Source: Utricularia gibba
Lineage: Eukaryota > Streptophyta > Magnoliopsida > Lamiales > Lentibulariaceae
Direction of reading: 5' to 3'
Length of the DNA stretch: 64,000 bases
NCBI GenBank assembly: GCA_002189035.1
Contig: NEEC01000020.1
Coordinates: 1,550,001-1,614,000, forward strand
Of the stretch, positions 55,814 to 64,000 are shown one piece after another. Position 1 is the first letter of the stretch. Every line of letters starts with the position of its first letter. The notes beneath the pieces were generated by a model that worked only from the letters and a program-made list of their open reading frames with translations, was not told the origin of the DNA and searched no databases. The position numbers and the translations under genes are program-made.

Positions 55814-58466
55814 CACCAATTAGCTAAAAATTAATGTTATGACTGGACTTCAAAATCAAAAACCCTACTAATGTTATGGATTCACATTTGCTTTATCTAA
55901 ATTAGACAAGTAAAAATAAATTTAAATACAATATGATTATCAAGAAATATATAAATCCACCTAATTTATCTGGAAAGATCATGAAAGTCTAACAAATTTA
56001 AGAATTACTATAATATTTTTTTTCATTTGGTGCATTTGATTATGTTAAATTTTCCAATTAATACATTCTAAGCTTTTTTTTTTCCACCAATGTATTATAC
56101 ATGCTTAAATAAAATAAGTATCTAAAGATATTTAAATTAAATGAGAAATTTTAGATATGATTCATCAAAATAAATCATTTGAACATTTGCACCAAAAAAA
56201 TAACAGATTATGCACTTTTGAGTAGGCCATCTTTGTTAAAATTAAATGATTCTAAAATCAGTGAAATAAATGTGTGAAGTTGAATATATAAGATATGTGA
56301 ATTATATTCTAAAAGATTAGATTCAATTTATTAATGATGGTTTACATTTTTTGTATATTTGATTATATTATTTTAATATTACAATATGATATTATTTGAT
56401 CTAATATCCATACTCAAGTCAAATTGATCCATTTTCATCAAATTAACATTTGTTTCTTTAACCAAGGGTTATATCAACATAAAACTCATATTGACTAATT
56501 AACCACATCCAAAGTAATTTGACAAAGGTTCCATAGATATTGTAAGTCTAAAGATATTTCCCATCCAAAGTAATTTGTAAACTAAACAAATAAACCACAT
56601 TTCATTCATAAAGATATAACAACAGTAAATCCAGATCGATTGACAGAGAGCAAAATGGTTTTTAATTGTTGGTTCTATGTATAAACTAAATTAAATAAAG
56701 GTTTGTATGGAAGTAAGTTTCAATTGTAACTTTAATCGATAAAATACTTCTACTAGTTCTAAACTAAAAGCAATAGTCATTGCACTTGATTCAAAATTAA
56801 ACTATGTGTAAATGAACTCAAATTCATAAGATATTAAGTGTACATGCAAAAACAGTTACAAAATTGATTTGGCCAATACATTCAGGTGTTGAAAGGATTG
56901 GAACATGTTGAACATTAAAAACATGAAACAAAAATAGCACACATGTTCAGAAAATAAAACGCATGAAACTATTTGTGAGAAAAATAGAGTGATTATTCGA
57001 TTCGTTAATTTTGGTGTTCTTCGTATCTTTTTTTTCTCAAACTATAGGTTACTAGGCTTCCTTACCTTTTGTTCAGATCTACGTTGTACTTCTGGATATC
57101 GGAAATTAGTTTGAGTGTCACACTAAAACACGTCTTCTTTCATATTTCCTTCCACTCCAATGGCAAAACGCTCTCTAGAGAAAAAATTTCTATAAAATAA
57201 AAAATCCTCCTCTCAAAACAAATGATATTTTTATATAGGTTGAAGAACTTTCTCTTTTTATTTACACCAACATGTGTCATAGCCACACTTAGGTGCATAT
57301 ATTGCAAGCTTCTTGACTTCTTTTTCGCTAGGTTTCCTTATCCTTCCTCTGGTCTCACACCTATAATAACCTTGCAAAGTACACATGAGCTTGCAAATTA
57401 TGATAACCTTGTAAATTAGTCAGATTATGTGACCCAACACAAATGGACCGGACATACATGAACTTGAATGAAAAATAATCCACTTTGCCATTAGACTAAG
57501 TAAAAAATGGTCCAAATCATGTTTTTCACAAAAGTAATTTGACTAATGAATGTTTTAGATTATTTTTACTATTCTAATCTGTATAATCATAATATTCTAA
57601 CATTAAAATATACTTAAACATGTTGAAATATGACTCAACATCAATTTCATATTAAAATTAAAAATTTGATAAATGAGATTAATATTTATTTGAACCTCGA
57701 ATATACAACAAACGTAAATTATATTTGAAAATATTAAGTTCAACCTATTTGCGAAATGAGTGTTCCAAAACTTATAGAAGTTTCTATTTTATAAACTCCA
57801 GTTTCACAAACTATAATATATAACAAGGTTTTTGGCTCCCAAACACACTTCATTGTTGAAACCTGTGAAAAATCACTCAAGCAGTTCCTTCCATTCGATC
57901 CTTTTGCGAGGGAAGAACAAAGTGCCGAATGGCTGTTCATTGTTGGTGGAGGCAGGGGGCCAACAAAATTGAAAGAAGCGGGCAATGAATGTCACCATAA
58001 TTAGAATGCGATGGAGGTTTCTGTAAGAACAAAACTTAATTTGGGTTTGAAATCAAAACCCTAATTTTGAATTGATTTGTATATTTTTTATGAAAATGTT
58101 AGATCTAATAGTTAATGTGTTAAAGGATATGTATTTATTTCAATATATTCATCAAATCGTACGTACTACAAATATTAATTGATAGACATTTGTATTGAAA
58201 AAATTGTATTTTCGCAAATGTTTGTTACAAAACCAAATTTATGAAAAAGTTTGCATCAAATCAATTAAATATTAGGAAACATTGTTTTCAATCTGATTTT
58301 TACAAACATATGTGTTTAAATGCAGTAAATAGCTTTAAATTTGTACCAAAACTAAACCTATCCCGGTTTTCTTTATTAGTACGGCCCCGATGCGCATTTT
58401 GCCGTAGCATCTGCCCGTATGAGATGCTCCATGTCGCGGCACCTGCGAGTTTTTACCAAATCCATC
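55814..58466. other. AT-rich region without recognisable genes
   Basis: No credible ORF, RNA or complete repeat. The part at 57000-57420 is less AT-rich and may be a decayed minus-strand LTR, but nothing in the window matches it. An 81-codon minus-strand ORF at 57740-57985 shows no motif. Confidence 0.4.
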
Positions 58467-58534
58467 CACTACAAAAAAACCTAATTCAAAAACCACCCCT
58501 GCGTGCATCTCACCTTTACTGTGTGTCAAAACCA
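58467..58534 (+). repeat. CACTA-like end and first copy of a 45-bp repeat
   Basis: CACTACAAAAAAAC at 58467 resembles the CACTACAAGAAA terminus of CACTA (En/Spm) transposons. The 45-bp sequence just inside (about 58490-58534; core TGCATCTCACCTTTACTGTG) recurs at 59681-59727 in the same orientation, as subterminal repeats of such elements can. No matching right end (TTTTTGTAGTG) is seen. Confidence 0.3.
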
Positions 58535-58547
58535 CCTTTATAATGCT

Positions 58548-58918
58548 ATGCTTTTAGAGTTGAGGGATAAACCTATAACTCAATTGCTTGAGGGGATTAG
58601 AAGACATCTCATTATGCGAAATAACAAGCAATTAGATGATGCCATGTCTTGGAAAGATGTAATCTGTCGCAAAATTAGAGCAACTCTAGAAAAAGCATAC
58701 GAGGTTGCTGATGAACTCATTCTCTTGTGTATTTCTGATTGGAAGTATGAAATGATAGGACCATATGATACACGAAGAGTAGACCTATATGAGAGAACAT
58801 GTGACTATAGAAACTGGGATTTAACATCTCTTCCATGTGCACATGCAATTGCTGGATTATGGCATAAAGGATTGAGGATAGAGGAATATGTAGATGATTG
58901 CTACAAAAAGGAAACTAG
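58548..58918 (+). pseudogene. MULE transposase C-terminus with SWIM finger
   Basis: An open frame from MLLELRDKPITQLLEGIRRH through an alpha-helical stretch to RTCDYRNWDLTSLPCAHAIAGLWH, the SWIM finger of MULE transposases, then EEYVDDCYKKET, the usual C-terminal motif. The second cysteine of the finger (C-x-C) is Tyr here. The frame is open for over 120 codons, so decay is modest, but the catalytic part is missing and an LTR begins at 58919 right after KKET. Confidence 0.7.
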
Positions 58919-59680
58919 TGATAACACATATTTTTGATTGGCTCAATGCATGGAATTTACTCATTTTATGCTACAAAAATTAAGTTTAATTGCCTATTTC
59001 TATATTTTTGCACATAAGTACTGTAGGAGTGCACTTTTAGTCTTAGTTGGGACTAAATTGCGATTTAGTCCCAACCTTCTAACAGTTCCTTTCGAGCAAT
59101 GCAGCATGGATCGCAACACAAATTCCAAAGAGCCGAGTATGAACAGTGTGGTGGCAGGAAAGGTGACAGAAGTCTGAAGAAGAGTACACACAAAGTCCAA
59201 GGAGGGGAGAAAAAAAGATTTTGGACAAAAAGGGAGGAAAGGTGGAGAGAGAAGTAGATCTCCCCTTAGAGACTCACGAACACATTTTTCTGGGGAGGAA
59301 GAAGAAGGAAGACAAACAGGAACGAAGCTGAAGTTCAAGATTATTTTTTGTCTTCGAAGAATATTACTCCTAGCTAAGAGTAGCTAGTGACGTTTTTCAG
59401 TTTTTGTTGACACTTCACATTACTTGCTTGTTTGCTTTCTGGTATTTGACTGGGAAATGAGCACACTGTGGGTGATCTTCTCTTTTCCACTTTCGTTTAC
59501 CTTAAGCATGAGTAGCTAAGTACTTAGGGGGGTGCCTTGGGGTAAAAAGGGGAGAAACATGTTAATCAACCTTTAGATCTAAATAGCCATGAGTCACGTC
59601 ACTTCCTTAACAAACCAGGATAGATCCAGGAGGGGGAAGTAGTGAAACCCAACTTAAAAACCCTAATTAGAGGCAAACCA
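58919..59680 (+). repeat. Truncated LTR E, opposite orientation
   Basis: It starts TGATAACACATATTTTTG, the reverse complement of the TTATCA end of LTR A-D, and runs collinear with the minus strand of LTR B until AGAGGCAAACC, about 400 bp short of the other end. It lies inside the MULE C-terminus and is followed directly by the second 45-bp repeat. Confidence 0.65.
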
Positions 59681-59727
59681 CCCCCTACGTGCATCTCACC
59701 TTTACTGTGTGTCAAAACCACCCATTC
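59681..59727 (+). repeat. Second copy of the 45-bp repeat
   Basis: Matches 58490-58534 with about three differences. The two direct copies bracket the MULE fragment and LTR E. From here to 60448 the sequence is AT-rich with no gene. Confidence 0.6.
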
Positions 59728-60448
59728 TACATATTTTCTTTCTCATTTTTGAATTTTTTTTGACAACATATTTTACCGAAACCGCCATCTCATGGTTGCA
59801 GCGCCAGATAAAACCGATATTCAGTTAAAGGCCTAAACCAGATCATAGACATCTGGACAAATGGGTCAGCGCATATCGAACCCTAATTCCAATTGGGCCT
59901 AACCCATACTCAACTCCAATGGTGATGAAAACATAGTACCAAACATAATTTTGTAATTTATTTTGAAACTAATGTTTTGAAAAAAATAGTATATCTTCAT
60001 TACCAACATTTTTTGGAAAATTTTTTTGGTACGTATGTTTGTAATTTATCTTTTAAATAAAAAACACCTTTTAACACCTACATTATGAGAACAAACGTTT
60101 ACTAATGAGCTTTTATTTCAGTACATATATTTAGTTGGTCCATTTCTAAATTGAGAAATGCATTGTAATTAGAGTTTAGCTATTACTAGCCACCATGATG
60201 AAATCTTTTGATTTTTGTTAGCCATCACAATCCACCACAAGGCACACTGATTGTTGACCCATCGCCCTCTTGACCCATCACGATCATCCTTGTTTAGTAG
60301 CCCATCCCCCTCTTGACTCTGAGTCTGTTTTAGATTCATTTTCTTATAACATTCTTCTTTGAATCGTAAGTTTATTGGATAGATATAGAATCATATCGAT
60401 TTAATTTGTTGTAACTTTTCAATTGATTTGGTGCCACATGTTCTAACC

Positions 60449-61990
60449 ATGAGTGATTCGGATACCACAGAATCATACGTTTATTCGGCAGAGGAGTTTC
60501 AATATGAGCCTAGTGGGTTGCAACCTGCGTGCTCATTCGATGTTGAACCGGTATCTAAAATTGACTGAAAGGAAGAATGCATACATCAAGCACATGAGGC
60601 TGCCACTCAAGACATTGAGTTATATGATTATGAAGATGAAGAGATTGTATATTATAACTCGAAAAAAGGATGGAAAGAATTAAATCTTAGGTAAATCCTA
60701 GACTATTTTTTTATATTAATAATAGTTAGGGTTAATCTCTAATTATTTCTTTGAGTATCAATAATTCTTTGCATCTAATTTCTAGATGTAATTGGTATAT
60801 GTTATGTTTATAATTCTTATGACTTTTACTTATAATGCATGTGACTTGATTCCTATACGTATATATCTGGGGTTTCTATTTATTATTCATAAAAGTCTAT
60901 TTCTTACTATGTAAGGAAGGAATATTATTTGATAGTAAAACAACAGTATGGGATGCCATCGTTGCTTATTGTATTCAAGAACGAATTCAGTGGAAATTTA
61001 AGAAGAATGACAACAGATACATCTGTGTTGTGTGTGAAGGGGGCCAGGACGAAAGGTGTAGTTGGGATGTAATAGTCCCCGTCCACATCGAGATTGGCAA
61101 GTATCTAAGGGCTCGTTTGGTAGAAGGAGTTAGATGGTGTTGTGTTAAATAACACATCATAATCATTAGTTTGGTGCATAGTGTTATATGACACTATAGA
61201 TTACATATACTAACAAATTTCTTATTTAACACGCTATGTATAGTGAAACACAAACCCATCTACCAAATGGGTTTATCAATCCATGATAATAAAAGACAAT
61301 AGTACCCTTTTATTTTACAAAAAAGTTTTTTCTCTAATAATTATATTTGTTTCTTTTTTGTCAATAAATTAAAATTAGTTATTTTATTGGCCTCATACTT
61401 TTTTATGTGTAGCTAAGTAGTTCGAAAATCTGATGGCATAGAATGAAGTCAACAAAAGGAAAGAAAACATCAAGATCATCAACGTACAACAACGTTCATA
61501 GTCTTATGGGCATTTTAGTAAAATCATATATAAATCAAATTATAAAACTTCTAACCAAACACATGTTAAATAATCCTATGTTATTTAAAACTTTCTACCA
61601 AACGAGGCCGATGTTTTTCAATCACTTATTCTAGTATAAAATAAGCCTATTATATTTAAAACCATGTAAAGTAAAACATACTACCAAACGAGCCCTAAGT
61701 AAAATAAGTATTGTAGTTCATGTGACAAGGAATTGACTGAAAATAAATCTTTAAAACCCAAGTATCTAGTGAGACTCTTTGAGGATAAGTTATTAGGTGA
61801 GCCATATATCACCACACGGGATTTTGGGCATCACATCAACTTAACAACATCCATGTGGGTGGATCCTATGCAAGCACATGTGGCACGGAAGAAGATAGTG
61901 GGAATTGTGCAACGGAGTATTCGATGATAGTGGGAAGATAGTGGGAAGAAGATAGAAAGCTAGCAACAGAGTATTCGATGATTGGTCGGA
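60449..61990 (+). pseudogene. MULE transposase N-terminal region, split by a MITE
   Basis: ATG at 60449 opens a serine/acidic leader (MSDSDTTESYVYSAEEFQYE) with a TGA near 60563 and an acidic DYEDEEIVYYN end. A likely intron 60691-60915 (GTAAAT to GTAAG) leads to the MULE DNA-binding domain: FDSKTTVWDAIVAYCIQERI, WKFKKNDNRYICVVCEGG, CSWDVIVPVH. A MITE (61109-61695) interrupts it. Afterwards KYLVRLFEDKLLGEPYITT and WVDPMQAHVARKK complete the N-terminal region. A short duplication at 61910-61985 then disrupts the frame and the catalytic part is missing. It is in the same orientation as, but downstream of, the C-terminal piece at 58548, so they come from different copies. Confidence 0.65.
61109..61695. 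mobile_element. Tourist-like MITE (PIF/Harbinger type)
   Basis: 587 bp with perfect 14-bp inverted ends GGGCTCGTTTGGTA and TACCAAACGAGCCC, flanked by TAA at 61106-61108 and 61696-61698. Both are diagnostic for PIF/Harbinger MITEs. An extra copy of the right end (CTACCAAACGAGGCC near 61596) sits about 85 bp inside. No ORF for a transposase; it depends on a helper element. Confidence 0.85.
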
Positions 61991-62559
61991 ATTGTGCACA
62001 CTTAATTCTATCCAATTTTGGAATTATTGTTGACCTAGTCCTCTCACTTCTAGACATTTCAATGATTTCAAAAAATGTTTAAATATCTAATATTTTGTTT
62101 TCACTCTATCCAAATCAATAGGAATATTTAATTAATGACATGTATAATTTTATAAAAAAGTGATTAATCAATTTAAAAATCCACTAAGTTTATTATGATG
62201 TACTCAAATTATTAAATGTTGGAATAGATATTTACAATTATATTACTTATAATATTAATATATTATTTACATATTTTTTAATTACTAGAAAAAGTTTTCG
62301 GATATTGTTGTAAATTTTGAAAAACCTATAAATATGAATATAATATAATAATCAAATCACATAATGAAGTAAATTAAATTGAGTGTTAAGTTAAATACAT
62401 ATTTTATTTTATATATTTAATTAAAAATTTATTCAAATCGAAAATTAATGAGTTAGAAAACATGAAAATTTGAAAGACACATAAATTACATATTTTTTAT
62501 TAATTTTTAATATATACTATAATATATTAATTATTTTTAATATATTTTGTTCAAAATCA

Positions 62560-62850
62560 TAGTTTACAATAAACATATGTATCAAAAAGTATTTGTGAAA
62601 AAACGTTTGTATTGTTTTTTAACTTTTTTAAACAACATATGTATTTAAACAATATTTTAAAAAACGTTGATATTTGAAAATAATATAATATTTAATGTTT
62701 GTACCAAAGTAATATATTTTGAAACGTTTGTATTGAAGTTGAATAAAAGCTGAAATGTTTGTACCACAAAACTATTTTTGAAAATGTGTGCATCTAATTA
62801 TAAGCAATTTTTGAAATGTTAGCATCAAAACGTATTTTTCACCAAAAGGA
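62560..62850. repeat. Degenerate tandem repeat with AAACGTTTGTACCA motif
   Basis: Variants of AAACGTTTGTA/AATGTTTGTACCA followed by TATTTTTGAAA recur at spacings of roughly 40-60 bp. Similar motifs appear at 58200-58350 and 59940-60080, on the outer sides of the MULE pieces. They may be decayed MULE arms. Bases 61991-62559 are plain AT-rich. Confidence 0.4.
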
Positions 62851-64000
62851 AACATATATAGTACAACGACAGCATAGAATTCAAGGAATTCCAAGTGAAG
62901 ACCTTTGGGATAATGTTAATCTATGGGATGATGGCAATTGTAACCTCACTATTTATTCAGTTTATGTATTTTTGATCTACGTATTTTGAGCCGATCTAAC
63001 TTGTATGGCCCATTGTTTTTCCGATCTGACTATGTTGACCCATGTGATCTACATTTTTGACTCAACAAATATTTGTTTATAACTTTTTTAATATAATAAA
63101 TTTTATTTAGAAATATTTTGACCCAATTCACATTTTAAATTATGTGATTTTGATCCTAAAGTTCTTGTGGATGGAGCTACTTTGGTTGAACGTTATCTTT
63201 TTTTTTTGCTGTTTCGATCCAACCACTATATGCATTTTGATCTATATTGACCCATGTTTAATTTTTAAAAAAAATTAAAGTGTTTATAAAGATTGTTACA
63301 TTAATATTAGAACTTGTCAATTAAATGCAAAATACATATAAGCATTACTTACTCCATGCATATTGGAATAATTATGTAGTTATTGTTCCATGGTTCATTC
63401 CTTTTAAGCCAATTTGGCATTACCCGATGTTGAAAATTACGCTCCGCTGCATTCCCAAACCACAACACATCAAGAATAACTACTCCACGCGTCCTTGACT
63501 TTGGTTGCTTCTTAGCATGTTTGCTGTCATAAATATATAAGAAAATATGAGACAAATATCATTATGTGCTAGAAAAAAACTATTTCTCATTACTTACTCA
63601 ATGATAGATTGTAAAACATCATCCCGCAAACGATTATATACTCTTAAATGTGGTGGGATTGGCTACTTTCGTGCACTTTTCAATTTTTCCATTTTGCCTT
63701 GTTGCACCTCCACATCTTGCCTGCTTACGGTGTCCATATTTACAACCCTCCCTTCAACATAACTATAATGAAAGGTGACATTGGTTTTCTTTTGGGGCTT
63801 GGCTTATCGCCATTTGGTTGCATCTTGCTTTGGTTGTTCCACCTGTTCATGATTGTACAACATTGAACATTATTGATTAAAATTAAGTAGATGCTTATTC
63901 AGATACCTGGGGTTGATGTTGATTCCTCTTGTTTCCTTATTATTGATAAGATCCATCCTTCGTCAAGTGATCATCATGACATGACCCCTCATTGACATCA
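62851..64000. other. Unassigned right end of the window
   Basis: GATCTACxTTTTGA and TTGACCCATG motifs repeat loosely at 62970-63260. On the minus strand, 63555-63349 has an open stretch with KHAKKQPKSRTRGVVILDVL and splice-like borders (GTAAGTAAT at about 63597, ATGACAG at about 63522), and 63900-63600 could be an upstream exon. I do not recognise the protein; it may be a decayed transposon tail. Confidence 0.25.

Noticed and set aside
1-64000. A new defence system, gene cluster, CRISPR array, tRNA or rRNA
   Set aside because: Coding signals outside the lectin kinase can nearly all be assigned to known transposon families, and no structured RNA gene or regular spacer array was found by eye.

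Overview
This is plant nuclear DNA, almost certainly from an angiosperm. It is AT-rich and gene-poor, and it carries Ty3/gypsy LTR retrotransposons of three lineages (Athila-like, Tat-like, chromovirus-like), hAT and Mutator-like (MULE) transposons, Tourist-like MITEs and solo LTRs. The one host-type gene is an intronless L-type lectin receptor kinase. I cannot name the species. I see no rRNA, tRNA, CRISPR array or prokaryotic feature.

Layout. 1-359: end of a chromovirus-type LTR. 524-3576: hAT relic (hAT-A) split by a solo LTR. 3577-6023: promoter region and lectin receptor kinase gene, whose lectin and kinase halves are put out of frame by one missing base in a C run at 4736-4739. 6024-9056: non-coding, with a tandem duplication and a MITE-like element. 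9504-40408: a MULE with inverted ends and a 9-bp target duplication, swollen to 31 kb by nested insertions. 40418-45252: hAT relics broken by LTR pieces. 45253-49685: Tat-like fragment with integrase on the minus strand and an antisense ORF on the plus strand that has its own TATA box. 49686-55813: decayed chromovirus containing a solo LTR and an LTR scrap. 55814-64000: AT-rich DNA with two MULE transposase fragments, a truncated LTR and a Harbinger-type MITE.

The best-supported structure is a five-level nest. The MULE (9504-40408, 9-bp duplication, 8/9 identical) contains minus-strand Athila-like elements starting at 11812. These contain a 15.3-kb plus-strand Athila-like element (24498-39766, duplication AAGAT). 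Its integrase core is split by a hAT (30734-35170, duplication GGTTTGGA). The hAT holds a solo LTR (31188-32397, duplication AGCA). All elements carry stops or frameshifts, so none looks autonomous.

No convincing new cellular system was found. Points worth a second look are the near-intact receptor kinase, the 31-kb-spaced MULE ends, complementary deletions in two tandem Athila-like elements, the TATA-driven antisense ORF, and tandem hairpin repeats inside the hAT. Domain names are my reading of motifs; no database search was run.
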